Under the pieces are notes generated by a model. The model did no database searches. It worked only from the letters and a program-made list of their open reading frames with translations, and was not told where the DNA came from. Source: JBIOJM01 sp044450785 (GTDB lineage Bacteria; Planctomycetota; Planctomycetia; Isosphaerales; Isosphaeraceae). From it: a DNA stretch of 64,000 nucleotides. Each line of letters starts with the position of its first letter. Position 1 is the first letter of the stretch. Positions 27,538-35,644 of the stretch are shown piece after piece. The stretch is taken from positions 5,196-69,195 of the forward strand of contig JBIOJM010000008.1 in the NCBI GenBank assembly GCA_044450785.1, written 5' to 3'. A program made the position numbers and the translations under genes.

Positions 27538-27822
27538 TTACCAGCCCAAGAGCTCCCCGAGCATTCGGTCAAACGCCAGCTCCAGCTTCTCCGATGTATC
27601 ATACGTATCTGCGGCGATCTGCCGGCGAATCTCCTCGACTTTCTCGTGCCGAATCTCCGGCAACTGGCCGATCCCGTCGAGCATCTGACCCAGCGGTGAG
27701 ATCTCGACATGGTCGCGCGGTGTACCGGCATGTACTGCTTGACCGCCATCCAGATTGAACGCGGCCAATCGCGGGTAAATGGGTTGAGGGCCTTGAGTTC
27801 CCCCAGCGCCGAAAATTTCCAT
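27538..27822 (-). CDS. FlgM-like anti-sigma-28 family protein
   Basis: 94 residues from ATG 27822 (GGGGGG upstream). The C-terminal half 'LPEIRHEKVEEIRRQIAADT' then 'YDTSEKLELAFDRMLGEL' fits the FlgM family ('R.ekVe.iR..I..GtYd.d...A..ll..l'). The N-terminal half is Gly/Pro-rich and probably unfolded. FlgM binds sigma-28 until hook completion. No flagellar gene is visible here, so it could regulate flagella elsewhere or another sigma factor. Confidence 0.65.
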   Translation of the reverse strand: MEIFGAGGTQGPQPIYPRLAAFNLDGGQAVHAGTPRDHVEISPLGQMLDGIGQLPEIRHEKVEEIRRQIAADTYDTSEKLELAFDRMLGELLGW

Positions 27823-28069
27823 TGCGCCCCCCAATCAGGTGCTTTGGCCGACGGCTCCACCATCGGCAGAACCAAGAGTTGTCAGACTCGATACCCACGG
27901 AGGCCACGCGAAGAGGGAGCTAACTGATGTTCAGTCAGATCTCCTCGCTCCGGTCTCCGTCCACGTCATGACGCCCTGCTCGGGCATCTCCACCTAACAT
28001 ATCGACCGGAAACTGGAGCGAGTTTAATCAAAGACCGGAACGTGAGGTTCCCCGGATTTCGACGATCCA

Positions 28070-29365
28070 TCACCGAGTCACTCGATCCCTGCCGTTGGTC
28101 GCCGGCCGCTTGAGCGCCTCAGCCAGCCGCGCTGAGGTCTCGTTCAGTTGGCCGGTCAACATCCGGGCGTTTTGCTGGAGCTGGAGGATTTCCGCCTGCT
28201 GCTCCGGCGTCGCGGGCCGCGCTGACAACGTTTCCAGAGTCTTGAGGGCATCATGCAACTCCTGGGCCCCCTTGGTGAAAACCAGGGCTGTGTCGAAAGC
28301 CACCTGGACTCGCAGGTCCTCGTGCGACGGCTTGTAGAAGGGACTCAAGACAAACGGATTCGTGAAAATCTTTTGCACGAGCTTGTTTCCCCAGTCCGTC
28401 GCGTCGCGGACATTCGTGACGGAACGCTCGATCTCAGCGCGGTTGCGTGCAATCATACTCGACAACTGGCCGGAAATCTGATCGGCCTGGTAGAGCACCC
28501 GGTCGGCGCGGGCTCGCGATCCCTCCAAGCCGTCAAGCATGTGTTCCAGCCGGGGAACATCCCTGGTCAGGATCGGGTTGATCGTCGAGGTGAAGTCGCG
28601 CACCGAGGCCGCCGTCTGCCGCACATTCTCCCGATTGTCAACCAGGTATCCCTCGAGCTCCCTGGTCACGCCTTCGGTCTGGACGATGATCTTCTCGAAG
28701 CGAGGCGAGTTCGTATTCAAACGCCGGGTCAGGTCCTCCACCTGGCCGAGCGTCGATTCGATCGTCGGTCGGATCGAGTCGCTCATGTCCTTCAGGTTGG
28801 TCGTGGTCTCCTGGAGCGAGCCGAGCATCTGCTGAAGCCGCGGCCCGATCGAATCCACCGTCTGGCGCACCTGGGCGATCGTATGGCTCAGGTGGTTTCG
28901 CTCGACCGGGCCCAGGCCCACCTGCTCGATGATCGGGTCGAAAAAAGAAGTCTCCACCCCCTCGATCGCCGACTGCCCTTCCACCAGCGCCACGGTCGAT
29001 TTCCCCGTCGAGAGGATGTTGACGTGGCTCATGCCGGTCAGCGCGGGTTGGATCGAAATCTTCACGTCCTGGCGCAGCTTCTTGACCAGATCGGCCGGGA
29101 GCGACACCCGCACCCGCGCGCGCAGCATCCCTTTGACTTCCACGAGATCCACATCGACCACGTTCCCGGTGTCCAGACCGGCAACCCGCACCGGGCTGCC
29201 GATGCGGATGCCCTGAGCGTCTCGGAACACCACGTCGACGGTCCGATGCGGCGCCAGGAAGCCGGGCCCATCGCTCGCCATGCTGACCAGACCGATCAGC
29301 CCGGCCAGGGCCACGATCACGATCAACCCGACCCAAACTTCGCGTGCTGAAGACCGAGTGCTCAT
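28070..29365 (-). CDS. MCE/MlaD-family lipid-transport protein
   Basis: 431 residues, ATG 29365 with GGAGGGAG upstream. One N-terminal membrane anchor ('VWVGLIVIVALAGLIGLVSM') is followed by a single MCE domain ('RTVDVVFRDAQGIRIGSPVR', 'VAGLDTGNVVDVDLVE'). A long helical C-terminus (about residues 150-400) is rich in 'L..M..S..' and 'R..V..T' heptads and probably forms a periplasmic tunnel or coiled coil. It follows a permease gene by 48 bp. Together they should form an Mla-like phospholipid shuttle, but no ATPase gene lies here. Confidence 0.82.
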   Translation of the reverse strand: MSTRSSAREVWVGLIVIVALAGLIGLVSMASDGPGFLAPHRTVDVVFRDAQGIRIGSPVRVAGLDTGNVVDVDLVEVKGMLRARVRVSLPADLVKKLRQDVKISIQPALTGMSHVNILSTGKSTVALVEGQSAIEGVETSFFDPIIEQVGLGPVERNHLSHTIAQVRQTVDSIGPRLQQMLGSLQETTTNLKDMSDSIRPTIESTLGQVEDLTRRLNTNSPRFEKIIVQTEGVTRELEGYLVDNRENVRQTAASVRDFTSTINPILTRDVPRLEHMLDGLEGSRARADRVLYQADQISGQLSSMIARNRAEIERSVTNVRDATDWGNKLVQKIFTNPFVLSPFYKPSHEDLRVQVAFDTALVFTKGAQELHDALKTLETLSARPATPEQQAEILQLQQNARMLTGQLNETSARLAEALKRPATNGRDRVTR

Positions 29366-29413
29366 CTTGGCTCCCTCCCCGGGACGGTCTCCTTCGAGGC
29401 CGTCGCCGTTTGC

Positions 29414-30406
29414 TCACGGGCCCGGCGGCGCCAGCAACGTCGGGCCATAAAAGGGGACCGCGTGGTACACCAGCATGAACCAGCTCGAATTCAGGATCAG
29501 AATCGCCACGCACGACAGACAGACCGCTCGGAAAACCGGCGTCGCCCACGGCGGCGCCAACCCGTGGGCCGGGTGCGAGGCACTGAAGCCGGCTCCGGCG
29601 GGCTCATCCTCGAGGGCGCCCGGCCCCAGGCCCTCGTAGCAGCAAATCGCGGCCGGCAAGACACCGAACAAGAGCCCCTTGACGATCAAGCCCATGACGT
29701 CGCGAAACCACATCATCTTCGTCATCATCATGAAGAACATCTCGGTCGAGATACCCATCATCGTCTGCGACGCCTGCCAGCCGACCACCGTGCCGACCGC
29801 GATCCCCCATTGTGAGAGTAACAGGCAGGCGACCCCGGCGGCGGCGATCCGCGGGGCGGCCAATCGGGCCGGCGCGATCGCGATCGACGCGCCCCCCACC
29901 TCGCTGTGCGTCTCCACGGGGTGGTGTCGCGCGTTCGTGCTCGATCCGTCCGGCGGACGACCGCCGGCCGACAGCCGGCGCGCCAGGATGCGTAGCTCCG
30001 GAATCATCCGCGCGGCCAGGATCCCCGCGAAGGTCATCCCCGTCATCAGCCCACCCAGGTTTCGCAGCAAACCCACGCCGACGACCGCGCCGGTGCCCTC
30101 GATGAACGTGCTGCCGTAATAAGCCTGAAGGGACAGGAACGAGCCCATGGCGATGTGGACCAACCCCACCAGCGGAACACCCATGACGAGCATCCAGAAA
30201 AGCTGGTGCATCACTGTCTTCATGAAGCCGGGCGCGGCAGCCGCCTCTTCACGGCTCAGTCGCGGCCGGAGAACCGAGCCGGCCGCACCGAGCGCCAGGA
30301 GCGTCACACCCCCAAAATAACCGAGGATCGCCAGCACGGACCGTCCAACCCAACCCACGGGCCCCAGTAGAGTCCGAGACGGTAAGCCGGTCGACGTCGA
30401 GTGCAT
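29414..30406 (-). CDS. MlaE-family ABC transporter permease
   Basis: 330 residues from ATG 30406 (GGAGGGA upstream). Typical MlaE pattern: 'MHQLFWMLVMGVPLVGLVHI', 'QAYYGSTFIEGTGAVVGVGL', 'RNLGGLMTGMTFAGILAARM', and later 'WFRDVMGLIVKGLLFGVLPA' with 'CYEGLGPGALEDEPAGAG'. Between the two halves sits a ~55-residue polar, Gly/Pro-rich insert ('SAGGRPPDGSSTNARHHPVE') that standard MlaE proteins lack, probably a cytoplasmic loop. Next gene is the MCE protein; the ATPase must be encoded elsewhere. Confidence 0.82.
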   Translation of the reverse strand: MHSTSTGLPSRTLLGPVGWVGRSVLAILGYFGGVTLLALGAAGSVLRPRLSREEAAAAPGFMKTVMHQLFWMLVMGVPLVGLVHIAMGSFLSLQAYYGSTFIEGTGAVVGVGLLRNLGGLMTGMTFAGILAARMIPELRILARRLSAGGRPPDGSSTNARHHPVETHSEVGGASIAIAPARLAAPRIAAAGVACLLLSQWGIAVGTVVGWQASQTMMGISTEMFFMMMTKMMWFRDVMGLIVKGLLFGVLPAAICCYEGLGPGALEDEPAGAGFSASHPAHGLAPPWATPVFRAVCLSCVAILILNSSWFMLVYHAVPFYGPTLLAPPGP

Positions 30407-30533
30407 GACGGGCGTCCCTCCGCGTGGCGCGGGCATCCAGGACCGCGACGTATTCACCAAAAGCTGGAAACGGGGGCTCCGCAAATCACCAACAAAAACT
30501 GGTCGCGGGCCGATGCCCGTGCCTCACCGCTCG

Positions 30534-30980
30534 TCATGGATTCGGCGTCGGTTTGATGCCGGCCGGCAAGGTCTTCAAGGGCAAGTCGGCGGGCGTGTTC
30601 GACTGGCCCGTTGCGATCGCTAGGGCGCCGGCGGCGGCACTTCCCCTCCCCTGCCCCAGCCAGGCCCGCCACCGATCGATTGCCGCGGACCGTTCTTCAG
30701 AACTGGCCCAAGGCACATAGCCGAAGTCCTGACCGGTCCGCCGGCGCAGCTCCTCGTGGGCGGCCAGCCGGACGACCGGGTCGGCGTCACCCAGACGTCC
30801 GACCAAGGCCGGAACGACCAGTGAGTCCGGTTGACGGCGCCCCAGCCCGACCGCCCTGGCCCGCACCAACGGGGCCGGGTGCTCGATCTTGCCAAAGCGG
30901 CGCGGGCCGTGAGCGCACCCCCAAGATGGAGCCACCGCCGCCGCCAACGCCACCCTCCCGATCCATCGCCCGATCCGCAC
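30534..30980 (-). CDS. HEAT-repeat lipoprotein
   Basis: 148 residues from GTG 30980. The N-terminus 'GRVALAAAVAPSWGCAHGPR' is a lipoprotein signal with a possible lipobox cysteine in 'SWGC'. Two HEAT-like repeats follow ('APLVRARAVGLGRRQPDSLV', 'PALVGRLGDADPVVRLAAHE'). The C-terminus matches the planctomycete pattern 'RR.tGqdfGY.pwa...eR..AI.rWR.Wl'. Its role, probably protein scaffolding on the envelope, is unknown. An upstream extension to 31202 has no ribosome site. Confidence 0.6.
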   Translation of the reverse strand: MRIGRWIGRVALAAAVAPSWGCAHGPRRFGKIEHPAPLVRARAVGLGRRQPDSLVVPALVGRLGDADPVVRLAAHEELRRRTGQDFGYVPWASSEERSAAIDRWRAWLGQGRGSAAAGALAIATGQSNTPADLPLKTLPAGIKPTPNP

Positions 30981-31464
30981 GACGCCCTTCCCTGGTTCGC
31001 CGGGTCGTTGAATTGACTCCCCGCGCGCGATCCGCGCGGACTCGTCTCGTCCCGAGTCGCGGCGAACTTTAGTCAAACTTGGCAAACCCGACAATCCCAG
31101 TCTGTAACCATCCAGTCCCCTAACGGCATCGATCGTGTCCTTGTTAAGCTGGCGAACAGAGGCCAACCAGTGGATACCCAGTTTCTCGTGAACCGCCGTC
31201 ATCCGAATCGGCCGTTTGCCTACCCCGAGCCGATGTTGCTCGGCAACGCATTGAGTGAATTCCGCCCCGCGACGCGAGCGCGCGGCAGAGAAAATCGGAA
31301 CCAGGTCTGACCGCCGAGGCCCGAGACGAGCCTGAGTTGAGTTCCTGATTGACCCTGATGCGAACCTTTGCTCTGATCAATGCATGGGGGACGATGACCT
31401 CATCTCCGCCCTGCGCTTCCAGGAGAAGGGCGGCAAGTCGCGGGAAATCCCGGTGCGGCTCGAA
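30981..31464. other. 484-bp intergenic region
   Basis: No supported gene; open frames here are low quality. It separates the HEAT lipoprotein from the 114-bp repeat array. Confidence 0.4.
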
Positions 31465-31719
31465 CACCGGTGGCTAGCGCCACTCCGCTCATTTTCCACG
31501 GTCCATTCGGTCCTGGGACGCTCCTGTGAGCGGCACGGCGCTAGCCGCCGGTGAACCCGTCGATCGTCGATCGCCAAACACCGGTGGCTAGCGCCACTCC
31601 GCTCATGTTTCACGGTCCATTCGGTCCTGGGACGCTCCTGTGAGCGGCACGGCGCTAGCCGCCGGTGAACCCGTCGATCGTCGATCGCCAAACACCGGTG
31701 GCTAGCGCCACTCCGCTCA
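31465..31719. repeat. Tandem 114-bp repeats containing inverted repeats (2.2 copies)
   Basis: CACCGGTGGCTAGCGCCACT begins copies at 31465, 31579 and 31693 (truncated at 31719), an exact 114-bp period. Within each full unit, CACCGGTGGCTAGCGCC pairs with GGCGCTAGCCGCCGGTG and CGCTCA with TGAGCG, so each unit can fold as a hairpin. GGCGGCTAGCGCC-type palindromes recall dispersed REP elements of planctomycetes (recollection). The truncated copy interrupts the end of an hsdS relic. Confidence 0.7.
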
Positions 31720-32155
31720 GATTCCATACCGCCTCCGATTCCGCCAACCCGCGCACGTCGATCTTGCCGGTGACGGCGGCGGAGTTGCCACGCTGGGCTT
31801 CGGCGGTGAGTTCGTCCAGTCTGGCTACTTCATTTTCAACGAAGACCGCGATTTCTATCTGTTCGCAAAGGGGCGGAACAACGACACGGATGCGCTGAAC
31901 GAATTCAAGGTTTAGGTTCATCTGAGCGTCACTGACGACCTCGGGCTGCAGATCGATGTTGGCGAACTTCTCGGTGACCAGATAAAGCAGCTTGGCCCTG
32001 GCCAGCCGGTCGATCTGAATGTGGAAATCGAAGCTCTCGAAGATGTTTCTGACCGCGGGCGAAAACGCCTGAATGGAGGCGAAGAAGTTTTCCCTGATGT
32101 GGTCCTGGTCGCCCATCAGCGTCTTCATGTCCAGGGGCGACGTGTTGAAGAAGTG
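31655..32155 (-). pseudogene. Type I restriction-modification scar: hsdM fragment fused to hsdS fragment
   Basis: Codons 'HFFNTSPLDMKTLMGDQDHI' followed by 'FDFHIQIDRLARAKLLYLVT' and 'IDLQPEVVSDAQM' come from the N-terminal helical domain of an HsdM methylase. The frame then jumps to 'VVVPPLCEQIEIAVFVENEV' with 'ARLDELTAEAQRG' and 'SAAVTGKIDVRGLA', the conserved end of an HsdS specificity subunit. The methylase catalytic domain and both DNA-recognition domains are deleted. A stop lies just upstream of the hsdM part. The hsdS end runs into the 114-bp repeats. Not functional. Confidence 0.72.
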
Positions 32156-32215
32156 CTACCAAGGCCGTGTCGATGGGGAGCGCCCTCAACATCCTCTCAA
32201 GCGCCTCCTGGGCCC

Positions 32216-32563
32216 TTACCCAGCCGCCTTTACTTGGATGTACAACTTCTCCGGTGGCTCGGTGAAGTACCTCAGCAACGCTGGACAAAGCCAGCCTTCC
32301 ATCTCTTTTTCTTCCCACCGGTACACATTGCCGCCGCCTTGCTCTCGCACCCACTCCAGAATGATCTGCGCATCGGGAAAGTAGCCCGATGAGAAGACCG
32401 CCAGGAAGCCTTGCTTGGCCCCCGGGATTGAAGCGGTGGCACGGTCAATCATCGTATCCGCACCGCCAACGAAGGGTTCCTTGACAAGCCCCACGCCTGG
32501 GTCGTCGAAAACCCACATGCCTTCCCATTTGTAGGGTTTTATAACAAAGATGGCGTTTTTCAT
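32216..32563 (-). CDS. DUF6717 family protein
   Basis: 115 residues, ATG 32563 with AGGAGGAG upstream. 'IFVIKPYKWEGMWVFDDPGV' and 'GLVKEPFVGGADTMIDRAT' open the protein; 'YRWEEKEMEGWLCPALLRYF' and 'EPPEKLYIQVKAA' close it. This matches a small family of unknown function seen in planctomycetes. No membrane span or catalytic motif. It lies between endonuclease V and the hsdM/hsdS scar. Confidence 0.65.
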   Translation of the reverse strand: MKNAIFVIKPYKWEGMWVFDDPGVGLVKEPFVGGADTMIDRATASIPGAKQGFLAVFSSGYFPDAQIILEWVREQGGGNVYRWEEKEMEGWLCPALLRYFTEPPEKLYIQVKAAG

Positions 32564-32643
32564 TGCTCCTCCTGGAAGAACGAATGCAGAGCCGCCAGCG
32601 TCTTCAGTCGCATCAGACGAGTGCGTCGCTGGCGCGGCGCACT

Positions 32644-33330
32644 TTACTCAGGTACGCGCTGGCGCCGCAGATCGTTCACGTACTGGTGAGCCAGGCGAGT
32701 GGTGACCGGCAGGCGATACGTGGGCGCCGTGGCCAGAACGACGGCGATCGCGCTGGCCAGGTCGCACAGATGCCCGGGGGAGACAAACAGCGGCTTGACT
32801 CCCGTCCGGGTCCGCAGGACCGCGCCGATCGTCTCGCCGCCGTCGGTCAGGGGCGTCCACTCGCCGCGCGTGAGACCGGGCTCCTGGTAGTCCCCGCAAA
32901 GCCACGACTTGGCACACCCGATCGTGGGTATCTCGAGATATAACCCGAGATGAGACGCGAGCCCCATTCGACGCGGGTGCGCGATGCCTTGTCCGTCGCA
33001 CATCAAGATGTCAGGCCGAACCTTGAGTTGCTCGAACGCCTCGATCACCGCGGGTGCCTCCCGAAAGCTCAGTAGACCCGGGACGTAGGGAAACTTGGCC
33101 TCGGCCACGACGCCCGAGCGATCGATCACCTCAAAGGTCTCCGCCCGGAGCACAACCACCGCGGCGTGCAGCCACTTGCCGCGCAGATCGTAGGACACGT
33201 CGGCACCGGCCAACGTCGTATACCGCGGCAAGGGCCGTCTCGCGTCCACCGCCGCGGCTAGCCGGAGTTGCAGGTCGCGCGCTTCAGCGGTCGTCAAGTC
33301 CCAGGAGTGCAGCGTCGATCTTCGAGCCAA
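32644..33330 (-). CDS. nfi: Endonuclease V (deoxyinosine-specific)
   Basis: 228 residues from TTG 33330, chosen because GGAGGAGG lies directly upstream and it clears the neighbouring gene; a reading from 33393 would overlap that gene. EndoV nicks DNA one base 3' of deoxyinosine. Motifs: 'TLAGADVSYDL' (first catalytic Asp), 'FPYVPGLLSFREAPAVIEAF' (PYIPG-like strand-splitting wedge and Glu) and 'LMCDGQGIAHPRRMGLASHL' (D-G-x-G-x-x-H-P). 'GVKPLFVSPGHLCDL' supplies the last metal ligand. Confidence 0.9.
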   Translation of the reverse strand: MARRSTLHSWDLTTAEARDLQLRLAAAVDARRPLPRYTTLAGADVSYDLRGKWLHAAVVVLRAETFEVIDRSGVVAEAKFPYVPGLLSFREAPAVIEAFEQLKVRPDILMCDGQGIAHPRRMGLASHLGLYLEIPTIGCAKSWLCGDYQEPGLTRGEWTPLTDGGETIGAVLRTRTGVKPLFVSPGHLCDLASAIAVVLATAPTYRLPVTTRLAHQYVNDLRRQRVPE

Positions 33331-33349
33331 GCCAGACCTCCTCCGCGAC

Positions 33350-35620
33350 TCACGCTCCGTTCCTTTGTTCCGGGAGCTTCGAATGTGAGACAACTCTGGG
33401 CTGCAACAGCGCCGAGAGCAAATAATAGCCGATCGCGATCCAGAGCAGACGGTTGAAACCGAGGATCAAGGAGAAGTACTCGCTCAGACCGCCCAGGATG
33501 ATGCCCGCAATGTTCGACCCGAAATCGACGTCGGGCTGTGTGCTCGAACGAAACGCGGTGGCGAAGATCACGCCGGCGAAAAACACCGGCAGGTAGACCA
33601 CGGCGCACGAGGCGATCACCCTGCTCGAGCCCGGCAGCGAGAGGAAGTCGTCCATGGGTATCCCGCTGTTGACCAGAAGCGCGGCAACCAGGAGCACATA
33701 ATACGGCCAGAGCCGTCGCGGCCGCGCCGCCAGCACGTACAGGTTGCTCGCCAGGATCATGGTCAGGATCGCGAAGAAGACGATCGAGTTGACCATCCAC
33801 GTCGCTCCGAAGAGCAAGGCCATGTGCACCACGCCCTTGGTTTCCAGGAGCATGAATCCTGCCCCCAGGAAGAACATCCGGCCGTTGGGCCGAGTCCGCC
33901 GCACGGGCGCAAAAGCCAGCAGGATCACCAGCGAGAGCACCGCCACGATCGCCATCCCACGCAGGTTGAGCGCGGGGATCGCCGGCTCGCGAAGGTAGAG
34001 AAACGGCCAGTCGTCGGTCGGGATGCGGTCGAAGCCCGGCATCTCGACCTCGGCCGGGCCCACCTTGAAGTACTCCGGCGCAACGACACCCACGATGACC
34101 GGAGGCGCCGGGCTGAATCCGTTCACCATCACATTGAACTGGGGCTCGGGATTGAGCCAGAAGAACCGCTCGGCCGCGAACTTCGACCGGATTGATTCAA
34201 CCACCTTCGATGCACCGTCGCCGACCAGGAGGAACGTGATATAGCCGCGCTGGTTGTTGCTCTGCGCAATGATGCCTTGATATGGCAGCGAAACGATCAT
34301 CGGCCGTGAGCCGAAGACCTTCTCGGCCAGTTTGACCAGTCGGCCCACGACCCAGCCTTGGCGATAGTAGTTGTACATCGCGAACACGCCGCCGGGCTTG
34401 AGCTTGGCCTTGACGTCACGAAGGGCCTGCTCGGTGAACAGGAAGCTTTCCAGGCGGACGCTGGTGTAGCTCGAATGCAAGGCCAGCGAATCGACCAGCG
34501 CATAGCTGATCAGATCGTAGCGTGAGGGCGTCTTGCGAAGGAAGCTGCGGCCGTCATCGAGGTGGATCGACACCCTCGAGTCGCTGTACGGCCGGTTGGG
34601 ATGATGGTTTCGCCCCAGCTCGTTGATCACCGGGTCGATCTCGACGGCGTCAACGTGACGGGCACCGAAGGACAGCGCCGCGGCGACGTCATTGCCCGAG
34701 CCGGCCCCAATGATCAGCACATCGTCGAACGGCTTGCGACCCGAGTCGCGGTTGAGCAGGTGCGGCAGGAGATAGCCCGGGCCATGAAGTTCGACCCGCA
34801 GCATTACTTGGTGCTGGATGTTGTTGACGTCGATCGACATGGAGCGCGGCTTGAACCGGACCTGGTAATAGGGAGACCAGATGACCTCCATCGGCCAGCC
34901 CAGTGAGTCTCGGGGCCAGTCCACCGCCGCGACCAGCCCGAGAACACCCAGCCCACCCAGAGCGTGGAGCCAACGCCAGTGCGCGACGTAACAAACCCCG
35001 ATCGTCAATCCGATGAGAAACCAGAACGGCGCGGGAACGCGGAAGTAGGACATCACGCCAAAGACCGCGATGCCCGTCAGGCTGCCGAGAATGTCGGCCG
35101 TGTAGGCCAGCATCCGGTTGTCGATGGCGGCAAACCGGCGCCCCATCTCCTGGCCCGGTCCCACGAACATGAGCGCGATCACCACAAAGAAATATGACGC
35201 CAGCAATTCGATCGGCACAACCCATTTCGACGGGTCCCTCACCCGTGTGTCGGTCCCGAAATAGATCAGTTGAGGCGACTGCTGCGATCCGACGCCGATC
35301 ATGAGCTGGCTGAAGGCGTTGTACGCCCACAAGAACCCGCATGCCGAGGCCGTCGCCACGATCGCCAGGGGAACCAGCCCGTTGATCCACGACCACCGTC
35401 GCGCCGACGCGAGACAGCCCACCGAGACCCCCAGGAAGCAGGCCATCAATACGATGTTGGTAAAGAACGTCAGGAAGATCACCGTGCTGCCGAACCATCG
35501 AATGCACGCCAGCTCGAAGAAGAGAATGAAGAAGCTGATCACGAACAGCTCGACGCTCGCGCGCACCGCGCCGGCCCGAGGCGGTAGGACGATCTGGATT
35601 TCAGGAGTCGGCGATGACAT
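33350..35620 (-). CDS. Polytopic membrane protein with spermidine-synthase-like methyltransferase fold
   Basis: 756 residues from ATG 35620. The N-terminal ~230 residues hold about seven membrane spans ('ELFVISFFILFFELACIRWF' first). A soluble Rossmann domain follows: 'DDVLIIGAGSGNDVAAALSF', 'VDAVEIDPVINELGRNHHPN' and 'VSIHLDDGRSFLR' are the spermidine-synthase/SAM-fold motifs. Further spans follow from about residue 560. Such fused proteins are frequent in planctomycetes; true polyamine synthesis is doubtful because the propylamine-transfer site cannot be confirmed. Threonine aldolase lies just upstream on the same strand. Confidence 0.75.
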   Translation of the reverse strand: MSSPTPEIQIVLPPRAGAVRASVELFVISFFILFFELACIRWFGSTVIFLTFFTNIVLMACFLGVSVGCLASARRWSWINGLVPLAIVATASACGFLWAYNAFSQLMIGVGSQQSPQLIYFGTDTRVRDPSKWVVPIELLASYFFVVIALMFVGPGQEMGRRFAAIDNRMLAYTADILGSLTGIAVFGVMSYFRVPAPFWFLIGLTIGVCYVAHWRWLHALGGLGVLGLVAAVDWPRDSLGWPMEVIWSPYYQVRFKPRSMSIDVNNIQHQVMLRVELHGPGYLLPHLLNRDSGRKPFDDVLIIGAGSGNDVAAALSFGARHVDAVEIDPVINELGRNHHPNRPYSDSRVSIHLDDGRSFLRKTPSRYDLISYALVDSLALHSSYTSVRLESFLFTEQALRDVKAKLKPGGVFAMYNYYRQGWVVGRLVKLAEKVFGSRPMIVSLPYQGIIAQSNNQRGYITFLLVGDGASKVVESIRSKFAAERFFWLNPEPQFNVMVNGFSPAPPVIVGVVAPEYFKVGPAEVEMPGFDRIPTDDWPFLYLREPAIPALNLRGMAIVAVLSLVILLAFAPVRRTRPNGRMFFLGAGFMLLETKGVVHMALLFGATWMVNSIVFFAILTMILASNLYVLAARPRRLWPYYVLLVAALLVNSGIPMDDFLSLPGSSRVIASCAVVYLPVFFAGVIFATAFRSSTQPDVDFGSNIAGIILGGLSEYFSLILGFNRLLWIAIGYYLLSALLQPRVVSHSKLPEQRNGA

Positions 35621-35644
35621 GGGTGTCGACGAAAAGTGGGTCAA

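Noticed and set aside
27830..27890. Sigma-28-like promoter (GCCGATGG) before the FlgM-like gene
   Set aside because: The -35 half (TAAA) is missing at the right distance; chance match.
31465..31719. Possible CRISPR array
   Set aside because: The 114-bp units are identical throughout, are not separated by unique spacers, and there are no cas genes.
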